Notes: generated by a model not told the origin, from the sequence alone. Shown: positions 45,990 through 55,450, counted from the first letter of the stretch. The stretch is 64,000 bases of DNA from Pseudoalteromonas denitrificans DSM 6059 (GCF_900112265.1 NZ_FOLO01000018.1:36061-100060), one strand, 5' to 3'. A program made the numbers and translations.

Positions 45990-46739
45990 CTACAATCCAC
46001 CCGCTAAATCTAAAAAATTACCAGTAGAGAAAGAGGCTTTATCTGACGCTAGCCAAAATATCGCTTCAGCAACCTCAGAGGCCTTACCACCTCGTTGCAT
46101 TGGGATGATATTTTTAAGTCTCTCAACTCGTTCAGATTCGCCGCCATCGGCATGCATATCAGTATAAATTAATCCCGGACGTACACAATTAACACGTATC
46201 CCTTCATCGGCTACTTCTCGTGATAAACCCAGTGTTAATGTATCAATCGCACCTTTTGAGGCGGCATAATCGATATATTCATTAGGCGAACCTGACTTTG
46301 CAGCACCCGATGAAACATTCACGATGACACCACCTAAACCTTGTTGTTTAGTTGACATTTTTTTAACTGCCTCACGTGCACATAAAAAATAACTCGTGAC
46401 ATTAGTTGTTAAAATTTCATTTATTCTATGTGCTGTCATATCTTGTAAACGAGACTGCTTTTTTAAAATACCTGCATTATTAACCAGTACAGTAATAGCC
46501 CCCAGTTTTTTATCTACCGTTTCAAATAATCTAATAACATCATTTTCATTAGAAACATCCGCCTGAACGATAATACAATTACCACCATCACTTTTAATTT
46601 CACCTGCCACTAAATTTGCAGCTTTAAAGTTAGATTTATAATTTATACATACAGTAAAACCATTTTTAGCAAAAAGTTTGGCAGTCGCAGCGCCAATACC
46701 ACGACTTGCTCCCGTTATTATAGCCACTTTTTTATTCAT
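45990..46739 (-). CDS. SDR-family oxidoreductase
   Basis: Classical short-chain dehydrogenase/reductase of 249 residues. The NADP(H) motif is ITGASRGIGAATAKLF at the N-terminus, with NNAG in VLVNNAGIL, the catalytic Ser in VNVSSGAAKSG, and the Tyr/Lys pair in YIDYAASKGAIDTL. The C-terminal SFSTGNFLDLAGGL is close to the FabG-like pattern GQ-x-DGG, but altered. It is probably a sugar or 3-oxoacyl reductase acting on an unknown substrate. It has an AAGGAAATG site before the ATG. Confidence 0.9.
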   Translation of the reverse strand: MNKKVAIITGASRGIGAATAKLFAKNGFTVCINYKSNFKAANLVAGEIKSDGGNCIIVQADVSNENDVIRLFETVDKKLGAITVLVNNAGILKKQSRLQDMTAHRINEILTTNVTSYFLCAREAVKKMSTKQQGLGGVIVNVSSGAAKSGSPNEYIDYAASKGAIDTLTLGLSREVADEGIRVNCVRPGLIYTDMHADGGESERVERLKNIIPMQRGGKASEVAEAIFWLASDKASFSTGNFLDLAGGL

Positions 46740-47074
46740 TCATTTCCTTATATCTTCTTTACCAAGTTTTATTATTTTACAACCTCATTTACAGGTTTGT
46801 GCATTATCAAACACATAGGTTAATTTCAAAAAAACAAATTAATCCCGTGCCATACTGCACTATAAACTCAGAGGAGTTTCAGACAACCTTTAGCTCATTT
46901 ACAACGGTTAGTACACAAAATGGGGGTACCATATCACTTTGCAGCTTAAAAATTTAATTTGTAAATCTATCTTTAAAAATTAAAGTGATTTCAGGCTATA
47001 TTTTTTAAAAAAGTTTACGAGTCTAATGATTTTAATTGTTCAAACTTCTTTATTTTCACCTCAACTATGCTCAT
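46740..47074. other. Intergenic region with no recognised content
   Basis: This 335-bp AT-rich region lies between the SDR gene and the CadC-like regulator gene, both on the minus strand. I see no gene, repeat or hairpin with a T run. Confidence 0.5.
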
Positions 47075-49447
47075 TTATTGTATCCAATCTGACTCACAAT
47101 ATACTAAATGTGCTTTTGGCTCTGGTAATAAAATAGGTTTATCACCCGTTATCGCATTTTCATATAAACCTAAACGCTGTGTATCATCTGGTTGCCATAA
47201 TTGTGGTAATTTATGTTTAAAATCATTCAATACATTTATAGCTTGCTGAACTTGCCCCTTTTCATAAAAAGCGCGCGCTAAAAAGTTTGCCTGTAGTCTT
47301 GTTGTAATTGTATCATCCAACATATTAGTCACCGAATCATAATCTTGTCGTTCTAAATGAATTCGCATAATTGAATAACTGCTATAACCAAAACTTGTTG
47401 GCATTTTCAATTTTACATTTAATTTTTTTGCTTGTTTTAACTGTTCAAGTGCAATATCAAAATTACCTAAATCTGTATTTGCCCATCCTAAAAAAACCAA
47501 GGCATTCGCTTTAAGTACCTCAGATGGGCTTTTAGCAATAAAATGTTCAAACTGTTTTATCGATTCAAGTAATTTAGCTTCATTTTTGTCATGCCCACCA
47601 ATTGTGCTTTGATCTAACCCTAAATCTAAGTTCGCAAATGCCAAATAAAAATCGATATTGATAATTAATGGCTTTGCGCCAATTTTAACGGCTATGTTTT
47701 TAGCCTTATAAAAATACTGACTTGCAGTGAGGCCATCATGAAGCTGCATATGGTAAAAACCTGCATAAACAAGTGTTAATGCTAGCTCATATGGATGTTC
47801 TAATTTTTCATATAAAGACAAAGCCTGCTTTAGCGCTTTTTCACGTATTTCAAGCTCAAATGTGTAGTTTTGTGCAATTGCTAACTGGCTTGCAGCTACC
47901 ATGCTTAAATCACCTAATTGCTGATAAAAATTGAGTGCTTTGAGTAATCTAACTTGGTTTAACTTTAAATCGATATCAGGAGATTTCTCCAGCCCGATAT
48001 TACTCGGGTTACCTAAGTAAAATTGTTTTTGGGCTTCAATATTTAACGCATTTTTATTACCAAATAACCTTTTTGCTTTTGTTGACCATATCTTATATTC
48101 AGACCACTGCATTTTATCCCATGCTATCTTAGCTTTTAACCTATAACTGAGTGCCATTTGTTGTGTATCTACGGCTATTTCAGCTTTATTCAACGCAATA
48201 TCAATGCGTTCACTGACATTTTTATCACCACGTCGAAAAGCCAGTTCAGCTCGCCAATATTGAACAAAAGCATCTAAACTGGGATCTTTGATGAGTATTT
48301 CATTTGAGATTTCATCAAATAGCGATTCAGCCCTTTGCCAATCCCCCAGTGAATACAAGCTTCTAGCTAAATAAGCACGAGTCCAGTGGCTCGTTTCATT
48401 TAATGTCAGAGAGGCTTTAAAATATTTTTGCGCTTTTAGCGGGCCTTCTTTTTGCAAAGCCTGCATCCCTTCAACTAAAGCCAAAGCAGCTATTGGATTT
48501 TCATCCTTAATAGGAAGCCTATTTTTTTCGTCTGGCAATAATAAATATAGAAGTTGTTGTGTAATAGATTGCGCGGCACTGGGTAAAGAAGGATAACTGA
48601 TACTACCCTGCTTTGTTTTACCATCTGCGTAAATCAACTGAAAATCGAGTACTTGTTGTTTATTATGTAATCTAACACTTGCAAATAAGGCCACGTGTAT
48701 TTGATGTTCTTTTAACAGGCTTCGGATATGTACGGGCAAACTTGGCCATTGCATTTGCGCATCAAGCATAAGCGCGTTTGCAATCGCAGGTGGCGTGACT
48801 TTCAGCTGAATGTGTCTTTGAATATCAATTGCGAGCATATCTGCAAGACCAAGTTCTAACCACGCCATATTAGACTGCTCAGTATCATTTATAAATGGCA
48901 ATACTAAAACCGATTCTATTGCTCTGTATTGCTTCGATTCAGTTTGTTGAAAATAGTCAGTTTTGTTAAAAATAAACCAATATGAAAGCGCTATAAACAT
49001 CAACACAAATAAAATAATAAAATAATAATTCATTAATGGTGCTTTATATTTTTTATCAGGATCTGTAACTGCTATTTTTTGTGTTTCATAATCAGCTTGA
49101 ATATGTTCAGGTTTATTATCTGTATCTTCTATTTCGCAAATCCATTGATAACCCCGTTGTGGATAGGTTTTTACAAAAGTAGCATCTTTTGCTTTATCTC
49201 CTAATGCTAAGCGTAACTCTCTAATACTTTGTATTAGAGAGTTTTCTCTATAGTCACCATGTTGCCATAATTCATTTAGAAGCTCTTCTTTACTTACAAT
49301 GCGATCTCTATTTTCAATTAAATATGCAAGTAAATTGGCAACTTTATGCCTTAGCTGTATTTCTTGTTCAGTTCCAATTTGCTGATGATTAATGAGGCTT
49401 CCTTTATTAACATCAAAACAAAATTGTGCAAATTGATAATATGGCAT
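47075..49447 (-). CDS. CadC-like membrane transcription regulator with TPR domain
   Basis: A 790-residue one-component regulator. The N-terminal ~100 residues are an OmpR/PhoB-type winged helix (VSKEELLNELWQHGDYREN, SIRELRLALGDKAKDATFVK, YPQRGYQWICEIE). One membrane helix follows (YYFIILFVLMFIALSYWFIF, about 150-170), then a ~620-residue periplasmic part. Its first section has the CadC-family SVLVLPFINDTEQSNMAWLE; its rest is a long run of tetratricopeptide repeats (for example LTLNETSHWTRAYLARSLYS and ALVFLGWANTDLGNFDIALE). It is divergent from the ccdA-like thiol cluster and probably regulates it (inference from position). Confidence 0.88.
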   Translation of the reverse strand: MPYYQFAQFCFDVNKGSLINHQQIGTEQEIQLRHKVANLLAYLIENRDRIVSKEELLNELWQHGDYRENSLIQSIRELRLALGDKAKDATFVKTYPQRGYQWICEIEDTDNKPEHIQADYETQKIAVTDPDKKYKAPLMNYYFIILFVLMFIALSYWFIFNKTDYFQQTESKQYRAIESVLVLPFINDTEQSNMAWLELGLADMLAIDIQRHIQLKVTPPAIANALMLDAQMQWPSLPVHIRSLLKEHQIHVALFASVRLHNKQQVLDFQLIYADGKTKQGSISYPSLPSAAQSITQQLLYLLLPDEKNRLPIKDENPIAALALVEGMQALQKEGPLKAQKYFKASLTLNETSHWTRAYLARSLYSLGDWQRAESLFDEISNEILIKDPSLDAFVQYWRAELAFRRGDKNVSERIDIALNKAEIAVDTQQMALSYRLKAKIAWDKMQWSEYKIWSTKAKRLFGNKNALNIEAQKQFYLGNPSNIGLEKSPDIDLKLNQVRLLKALNFYQQLGDLSMVAASQLAIAQNYTFELEIREKALKQALSLYEKLEHPYELALTLVYAGFYHMQLHDGLTASQYFYKAKNIAVKIGAKPLIINIDFYLAFANLDLGLDQSTIGGHDKNEAKLLESIKQFEHFIAKSPSEVLKANALVFLGWANTDLGNFDIALEQLKQAKKLNVKLKMPTSFGYSSYSIMRIHLERQDYDSVTNMLDDTITTRLQANFLARAFYEKGQVQQAINVLNDFKHKLPQLWQPDDTQRLGLYENAITGDKPILLPEPKAHLVYCESDWIQ

Positions 49448-49667
49448 ACTTCTCTATTGTATATTCATTACTAATTTATCGGCATATTCTACAATAAAGC
49501 ACTTCAAAAAACATTTTTATTAAGCACAAACAAAAGAACTATCCTCATGATTTTATTTATAAAATAAAAATATCACAAAGATTTTATATAGATTTTACTT
49601 CCATTTCATAACCTATTTCAATTTTTTAGTTATAACTCAAATACCAAAAATGAAATGGATATAAATA

Positions 49668-50351
49668 ATGGAATTTATTATTCAGTCCGCATTACAAAAC
49701 GGACAAGAATCAGTGTTTATTGTAGCTGCAATATTTGCTACAGGACTTTTAACCAGCTTAACCCCTTGTATCTATCCCATGCTACCGATAACAGTTTCTG
49801 TGATAGGCAGTCAGGCAAAAAATAAATCTCAAAGCATTGGTTATTCACTTATTTATGTATCAGGTTTAGCGCTTGTTTATGCCTCTTTGGGTATGCTAGC
49901 AGCAAGTACCGGACAGTTATTTGGTGCCATTGCTAGCCACCCTATCACGCTAAGTTTAGTTGCCGCATTCTGTTCATTAATGGCGATGTGGATTTTAGGC
50001 TGGTTAAAATTACCTAATATCACTTTATCTCATCAAATAAAAACCCAGTACGTTCCGATTAATATTTTCATCACCGGAGGGTTGTCAGGCTTAATCATGG
50101 CACCTTGTACTTCTCCAGTTTTGGGAATGCTTTTGATGTATGTCGCTGGTGAAGGAAGCCAAATTTGGGCTGCTTTATTAATGTTTACTTTTGCATTTGG
50201 CATGAGTGCATTGCTTATAATTGCAGGCTGTTTTAGTGGGTTTTTAACTTCATTACCCCGCTCAGGTAATTGGTTGAACATCACTAAATGGTTAATGGCT
50301 CTGTCTATGTTTGGCGCAAGTATTTATTTGATTTTTACAGCCGTTTCTTAA
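49668..50351 (+). CDS. CcdA/DsbD-type thiol-disulfide transmembrane protein
   Basis: Inner-membrane electron carrier of 227 residues and six helices, of the CcdA family (DsbD transmembrane domain). It moves reducing power from cytoplasmic thioredoxin to periplasmic partners. The two redox cysteines are in FATGLLTSLTPCIYPMLPIT in helix 1 and SGLIMAPCTSPVLGMLL in helix 4, each with flanking prolines. The N-terminal DsbD and C-terminal thioredoxin domains are absent; separate thioredoxin-fold genes follow. It is first in a four-gene cluster. Its likely partners are the TlpA-like protein and the double thioredoxin-fold protein. Confidence 0.9.
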   Translation: MEFIIQSALQNGQESVFIVAAIFATGLLTSLTPCIYPMLPITVSVIGSQAKNKSQSIGYSLIYVSGLALVYASLGMLAASTGQLFGAIASHPITLSLVAAFCSLMAMWILGWLKLPNITLSHQIKTQYVPINIFITGGLSGLIMAPCTSPVLGMLLMYVAGEGSQIWAALLMFTFAFGMSALLIIAGCFSGFLTSLPRSGNWLNITKWLMALSMFGASIYLIFTAVS

Positions 50352-50378
50352 AACAATTTACTTTAATATGGAAATAAC

Positions 50379-50930
50379 ATGAAAACCAAAGTTAAAATTT
50401 ATAGCAGTCTTGCTGCTATCTCACTAACATTTTTTTCAATCAACATAAATGCAAAAACATTAAAAATTGGTGATATTGCACCCGACTTTAATGTAACAAC
50501 ACTTTCAGGGGAGTCTATTTCATTAAGTGAATTAAAAGGAAAAAAGCCTATTTATCTTAAATTTTGGGCTACATGGTGTAGTTATTGTAAATATGAATTT
50601 GCGCATCTACAAAGCATATATAATGAATTTGGTGAAGATATTCAGGTTGTTGCAATAAATATTGGCATGAATGATTCAATAAATAATATAAAAAAACTCT
50701 ACGATAAAAATAATTATGCACTGCCTACCGTTTTTGATAAAAAAGGACAACTCACCAACAGTTTTGGTGTAGTAGGTACACCCCATCACATATTAATAGA
50801 CACTAATGGCAAAATTGCTTATCGCACATTTTTATCTACCGATCATTTAGATAATCAAATTAAAGACTGGTCGGATCATTCTTTAAAACAAAACACTGCG
50901 ACTAACTCAAAGGTGGGGATACAAAAATGA
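50379..50930 (+). CDS. TlpA/ResA-like periplasmic thioredoxin
   Basis: Exported thioredoxin-fold protein of 183 residues. The signal peptide is MKTKVKIYSSLAAISLTFFS-type up to NINAKT. The redox motif CSYC is in LKFWATWCSYCKYEF near residue 68, and the cis-proline in GVVGTPHHILID near 130. It belongs to the AhpC/TSA-TlpA group that reduces specific periplasmic disulfides. Its stop overlaps the next start by 4 bp (ATGA), so the products are made together. It most likely receives electrons from the CcdA-like protein upstream. Confidence 0.9.
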   Translation: MKTKVKIYSSLAAISLTFFSININAKTLKIGDIAPDFNVTTLSGESISLSELKGKKPIYLKFWATWCSYCKYEFAHLQSIYNEFGEDIQVVAINIGMNDSINNIKKLYDKNNYALPTVFDKKGQLTNSFGVVGTPHHILIDTNGKIAYRTFLSTDHLDNQIKDWSDHSLKQNTATNSKVGIQK

Positions 50931-51901
50931 AATTAATTTCAATATTACTACTTATTTTAACAAGCTTGCCTACCATAGTTTTAGCGACACCTAGTAAAGT
51001 AATAGTGCAACTTAAAAGTGAATTACCTTCGAATGTTATATTAGATAAATCTAAAGTAACGCATTTGGTTTTTATTGATATTTGGCGTAGTTATAACGGC
51101 GCAGGTGATGAGGCTATGTTAGACAAATTACCTAAGAGTTTTTTACAAACAAGCCAAAAAATATGGCTTCAGGGAGAGTTTAATGTAACTGAGACACAAT
51201 TATCACAGTTCCAACAATTTTTTCCAAATGCTTCACCATTAATATTAGATAAAGGTTCCAAAATAATGCGTGCATTCAATGTATGGCAGTCTCCCTATCA
51301 TGTTTTATTAAAAGAGGATGATGTGATTTTTTCAGGAGATGGGCAATCGTTACAAAAATATGTTGGAAAGCTTTATGAACCTGAAACTAAGCATAATGAT
51401 TATAAAAATAGTGATAAGTTATTATCTAAAAAAGAAAAAATGGAAGAGTATATAAAATCAGAAAACACCTCAATTAAATTATCATCAAAGGGCCCAATTA
51501 AACCTTTGATAGGCGATTTGGCTCCTGTTTTTTCTCAAAAAACACTAAATGGAGGCACTGTTTCATTGATGAAATCACTAAAAAATAATAAACCCATCAG
51601 TATTATATTTATGGACTCACTTTGCCCTATGCCACATTACCCTTTATGCGAAGAAAAACTGGCTAAGGTAAATAAATTAGTTAAAAGTGATCATTCTAGA
51701 AACTGGATTGGAGTGATAAGTTCATTTTATGTGGATCAAAATATAGCAAAGACCTTTGCTAAAAAATTTGCGCTTAACCTTCCTCTTATTTTTGATATAG
51801 ATAATATTATTTTTAAAGCTTATGACATTTATGCAACACCCTATCAGGTCAATGTAAACACAAGTGGTCTCATTGCGACTCGCTCTGATATAATTCATTG
51901 A
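50927..51901 (+). CDS. Double thioredoxin-fold periplasmic protein
   Basis: A 324-residue exported protein (signal peptide MKLISILLLILTSLPTIVLA) made of two thioredoxin-like domains. The first (about 25-150) keeps the fold signs FIDIWRSYNGAGDEAM and the cis-proline in WQSPYHVLL, but both active-site cysteines are gone. The second (about 190-324) has IIFMDSLCPMPHYPLCEEK with two Cys seven positions apart and the cis-proline in YATPYQVNV. A charged linker joins the domains. It begins inside the TlpA-like stop codon. The first domain may be a docking module and the second the redox module (inference). Confidence 0.8.
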   Translation: MKLISILLLILTSLPTIVLATPSKVIVQLKSELPSNVILDKSKVTHLVFIDIWRSYNGAGDEAMLDKLPKSFLQTSQKIWLQGEFNVTETQLSQFQQFFPNASPLILDKGSKIMRAFNVWQSPYHVLLKEDDVIFSGDGQSLQKYVGKLYEPETKHNDYKNSDKLLSKKEKMEEYIKSENTSIKLSSKGPIKPLIGDLAPVFSQKTLNGGTVSLMKSLKNNKPISIIFMDSLCPMPHYPLCEEKLAKVNKLVKSDHSRNWIGVISSFYVDQNIAKTFAKKFALNLPLIFDIDNIIFKAYDIYATPYQVNVNTSGLIATRSDIIH

Positions 51902-52019
51902 GCCTGAAAAAATGAATATGAGGGGCTTTTCAAAAGTTCCCTTATTTATGGTCTTTGCATATTTCATTGACAGATTTTTGTTCTATATTAAATTTAATGC
52001 ACATAAACTATGGATAGCT

Positions 52020-52925
52020 ATGAATCAATTCAATAAGAAACGCGTTCTACCCTTTTTATTATTAATACTAACCCCTTCGTTAACCTTTGCCACACAAGAG
52101 AAAATTCCAATTGAGATAGTAGAAGCCTTGCTTAGCCATACAGGCAAAACACATCTACAACTTGGCACTGCAAATAAAAAGTTTCCGGAACTGAATTTTG
52201 ACAAAAAAATAACCTTATATGGTAGTAGCACAGCCAGTTCATTTGGCCATAAATCTGAAACTAATTTTTATATAACACGCTTAAGTAAAACAGTACTTGG
52301 AGAGAAAATAAAACAACAATTAAACGCAAATAACTGGCGTGTTCCCCATAATTACCCAGGGAATTTTAATAATGGTTTTAGAGTTAAAAATGAAAAAAAC
52401 ATTTATAAATCACTACTGCCGTACTGTCATGAAAAGTTTGGTAATATTACGCTTACGATTAGTGAACTTAAGTCAGGTAGTTTTGCTAAATTGTCGTACT
52501 CACCACATCAAAAGCATAGCATGAGATGCAATTTACCAGATGTAAATCAAAACCCATTTTTGATGACAAAAGAACAACTTCCTATGCCAGAACTTGAACT
52601 ACCGGATCAAAATATTACACATGATAATGAGATGACACACAACCAAGCACTCATGGGGCTTTCAGGAAGCTCAAGTGGCCGAGGAGAGCGAACAACACAT
52701 ACAAGTATTTCAAGCAAAATGTCTATTGGAGATATTTATCAACATTTTGTACCACAATTAATGCAACAAGGTTGGTCAAATGATTCAAATTGGTTAGGAG
52801 CAACAACAGCAGGTGGACATTGGACAACAACTAAAAATGATAAACACTATTTAGTGGGTATTAGTATCATTAAAAGTAGTACCAATATAATATCACTTAA
52901 AATGTGGATTAAAAAACAAAGTTAA
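52020..52925 (+). CDS. Secreted protein of unknown function with an internal repeat
   Basis: A 301-residue exported protein; the start at 52020 gives the signal peptide KKRVLPFLLLILTPSLTFA and has GGATAG ahead of it. A longer frame without a sensible N-terminus exists. It contains two similar halves. The first has LYGSSTASSFGHKSETNFYI followed by a helix ending NNWRVPHNY. The second has LMGLSGSSSGRGERTTHTSI followed by a helix ending QQGWSNDSNW. Two Cys (PYCHEKF and SMRCNLPD) may form a disulfide. No known family is recognised. It is the last gene of the thiol-redox cluster, so it may be a client or partner of that system. Confidence 0.7.
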   Translation: MNQFNKKRVLPFLLLILTPSLTFATQEKIPIEIVEALLSHTGKTHLQLGTANKKFPELNFDKKITLYGSSTASSFGHKSETNFYITRLSKTVLGEKIKQQLNANNWRVPHNYPGNFNNGFRVKNEKNIYKSLLPYCHEKFGNITLTISELKSGSFAKLSYSPHQKHSMRCNLPDVNQNPFLMTKEQLPMPELELPDQNITHDNEMTHNQALMGLSGSSSGRGERTTHTSISSKMSIGDIYQHFVPQLMQQGWSNDSNWLGATTAGGHWTTTKNDKHYLVGISIIKSSTNIISLKMWIKKQS

Positions 52926-52930
52926 TATTT

Positions 52931-52956
52931 AAAACACAGTTTATGCTGTGTTTTTT
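52931..52956 (+). terminator. Terminator of the thiol-redox cluster
   Basis: AAAACACAG pairs with CTGTGTTTT across six bases and is followed by more T residues. It lies just after the last stop of the cluster. Confidence 0.88.
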
Positions 52957-53049
52957 ATTTTACTTATGGACAAAGTAAAATTACATTTCTCTATTTCAAA
53001 TTAAACGTTATTATCACATGTATTACTTATTAGGATTGATATTTTTATA

Positions 53050-54084
53050 ATGCCTTTAGATAGTCAAATTCTATTGCTATTAAGTGCTTTTGGTGCATTT
53101 AATGGATTGTTTATTGCCATATATTTTTTTATTTCAAAACCAAAGGATCTGTCTAATAAATTTTTAGGTGCAATGGTCTTAATGATCAGTATTCGTGTTT
53201 TAAAATCAGTCCTCTATTATTTTAATTCAGAGATCACAAAAACAATATTACAAATAGGCTTATCTGCATGTTTTTTAATTGGCCCCTTATTATATTTTTA
53301 TTGCCTAAGTAAAACAGACCAATTAAAAGAGCAACTAATCAAATGGCCAATTCATCTTGGTGGCCTAATATTAATAACTCTTATATTAGGTCTAATATAC
53401 CCATACCAAAACAATAGCCAGTTATGGGGAAACGTTCTCTATAAAATTATCAATTACGTTTGGCTCTTTTATATTGTTTTATCAAGCTTTGTTTTAGCAC
53501 CTAAATTTAAAAATGTAATGCAATTAAAACTTAAAACCGATGAAGAAACTATTTGGCAATTAAGCATATTTGCTGGTAACTTTGCTATTTGGTTTGCTTT
53601 TTATACATCAGCCTATACCTCTTACATACTTGGTGCGATTTCATTCTCTTTTATTTTTTATATAATGGCACTTATTGCTTTTTTTAAACATCAAAAAAAC
53701 GTACAAAAATTGCCAATAAAATATCTTGATAAAAAAATAATTGAACCTAATGCACAGCCTTTAATCAGCCAGTTAAATTATATTATGACTGAACAACAGC
53801 TTTATAAAGATGCTAATTTAACCTTGCCAATACTTGCTAAAAAATTAACTATCAGTACACAGCATTTGTCTCAATTATTAAATGACAACCTAAAAAAATC
53901 ATTCTCATTTTATGTTAATGAATTTAGGATCCAAGCTGCAAAGCAGTTGTTAACGGGTGAAAAAGCAATGAAAATGGACGATATAGCACAGCAAAGTGGT
54001 TTTAACTCTCAATCTACTTTTTATACTGCATTTAAGAAAATATCCCATACAACGCCCGCAAAATATAGAGATAGTAAAATATAA
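53050..54084 (+). CDS. AraC-family regulator with N-terminal membrane domain
   Basis: A 344-residue one-component regulator with about seven predicted membrane helices in the first 215 residues (for example LLLLSAFGAFNGLFIAIYFF and LGAISFSFIFYIMALIAFF). The C-terminal AraC DNA-binding domain has YKDANLTLPILAKKLTISTQ as its first helix-turn-helix and MDDIAQQSGFNSQSTFYTAF as its second, ending with TTPAKYR. Regulators of this design sense signals in the membrane. It is followed about 100 bp later by the secreted DJ-1 family gene, which is its likely target (inference). Confidence 0.9.
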   Translation: MPLDSQILLLLSAFGAFNGLFIAIYFFISKPKDLSNKFLGAMVLMISIRVLKSVLYYFNSEITKTILQIGLSACFLIGPLLYFYCLSKTDQLKEQLIKWPIHLGGLILITLILGLIYPYQNNSQLWGNVLYKIINYVWLFYIVLSSFVLAPKFKNVMQLKLKTDEETIWQLSIFAGNFAIWFAFYTSAYTSYILGAISFSFIFYIMALIAFFKHQKNVQKLPIKYLDKKIIEPNAQPLISQLNYIMTEQQLYKDANLTLPILAKKLTISTQHLSQLLNDNLKKSFSFYVNEFRIQAAKQLLTGEKAMKMDDIAQQSGFNSQSTFYTAFKKISHTTPAKYRDSKI

Positions 54085-54187
54085 TGATTCCTGTTTTATA
54101 ATTTAGGAGAACGGAATTATCATTCATTAAAGCATTCTTTAAAGTATATTTTTATGCTGGCCTTTCTATTAATAAAAGAGGTCAGCT

Positions 54188-55309
54188 ATGAAGATTAATT
54201 TACTAGTTTTAATTATGTTTTTTTTAATGAACAATTCATTATTTGCACAGTCAGATCATTATTTAATTAAACATACATTAAATAACTATATCGAAGGTAC
54301 TTCATATAATCGTACAGAACAAATCAAACATGCATTTCACCCTAAATCAAACTTATTTTTATCACCTAGAAAACAAGATAAAGATCTCTGGATTGTACCT
54401 TCTACCGAATATGCAAATTGGTATAACAAAAATAAAGACACCTTTAATGGTCGATACGGTCATATAACGAATATTCAAATAGAGGATGATGTCGCAACAG
54501 CAAAAGTAAATATCACTATTCCTGAATATGAACTCATATATACGGATTTGTTTTTATTACGTAAAATTGCGAGTAAGTGGAAAATAATAAGTAAAACAGC
54601 TGCAAGTAAAAAATCAAATGCAACAGGTGAGCGTATTTTATTTGTTGTCTCCAACGCCCAATTTCATGGTACTTCAACAAAACCTGCTGGCAGCAGTTTT
54701 TCAGAAATCATTAAAGCCTACGATACATTTGTTAAAGCCGGCTATATAGTTGACTTTGTAAGCCCCCAAGGTGGTGCTATAACACTTGCTTATATTAATA
54801 CGTCTAACACTTTACATAAACAATACCTATATAATAGTGATTTTATGTATGCTATTAAACATACTAAACAGCCTACTGAAATAATATCTAAAAATTATAA
54901 AGCGATACATTACATAGGTGGTAGTAGTGCAATTTATGGTGTGCCTGAAAATGTTCAAATTCAAAAAATCGCTATGGATATTTATGAAAAACATCATGGC
55001 ATCATTTCTTCCGTCTGCCATGGCACTGCGGGTATCGTTAATTTGAAAACCAAAGATGGTCAGTATTTAGTTAATAATAAACAGATAAGTGGTTACCCCG
55101 AAGCTTATGAAAACCAAAATGCAGAATACTTCAAACAATTTCCATTTTTAATTCAAAGAACCATTGAAGATAGAAAAGGCATTTTTAAAACATCAGCCAA
55201 AGGTGAACCTCATGTTGAAGTGGATGGCCGAATAATAACAGGACAAAATCATTTATCATCGGTTTTAGTTGCTCAGGAAATTATAAACTTACTTAAAAAC
55301 AAAACTTAA
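54188..55309 (+). CDS. Secreted NTF2-like / DJ-1-PfpI fusion protein
   Basis: A 373-residue exported protein (signal peptide MKINLLVLIMFFLMNNSLFA) with two domains. Residues ~25-140 form a lumazine-binding/NTF2-like fold (YIEGTSYNRTEQIKHAFHP, ATAKVNITIPEYE, LLRKIASKWKIISKTA). Residues ~145-373 form a DJ-1/PfpI domain with the elbow cysteine in GIISSVCHGTAGIV, followed by the typical SGYPEAYEN and VEVDGRIITGQN. DJ-1 relatives act as glyoxalase/deglycase or stress chaperones, mostly in the cytoplasm; an exported version fused to an NTF2-like domain is unusual. The gene is next to a membrane AraC regulator. Enzymatic function is not fixed by sequence. Confidence 0.88.
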   Translation: MKINLLVLIMFFLMNNSLFAQSDHYLIKHTLNNYIEGTSYNRTEQIKHAFHPKSNLFLSPRKQDKDLWIVPSTEYANWYNKNKDTFNGRYGHITNIQIEDDVATAKVNITIPEYELIYTDLFLLRKIASKWKIISKTAASKKSNATGERILFVVSNAQFHGTSTKPAGSSFSEIIKAYDTFVKAGYIVDFVSPQGGAITLAYINTSNTLHKQYLYNSDFMYAIKHTKQPTEIISKNYKAIHYIGGSSAIYGVPENVQIQKIAMDIYEKHHGIISSVCHGTAGIVNLKTKDGQYLVNNKQISGYPEAYENQNAEYFKQFPFLIQRTIEDRKGIFKTSAKGEPHVEVDGRIITGQNHLSSVLVAQEIINLLKNKT

Positions 55310-55369
55310 CGCAGTGAATTCAAATATAAAGTACTAATGTGTTTTATTAAAAACATGCCATATTTAATT

Positions 55370-55412
55370 AAGACTCATAGATACTTTTTTAGTGACATAT
55401 GAGTCTTGTTTT
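55370..55412. terminator. Terminator between convergent genes
   Basis: AAGACTCATA pairs with TATGAGTCTT across an 18-base loop and is followed by GTTTTAATT. It lies between the DJ-1 fusion gene and the opposing oxidoreductase gene. Confidence 0.65.
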
Positions 55413-55450
55413 AATTAATGAGTTTATTGTAAATATCTAAAACTCAATAC

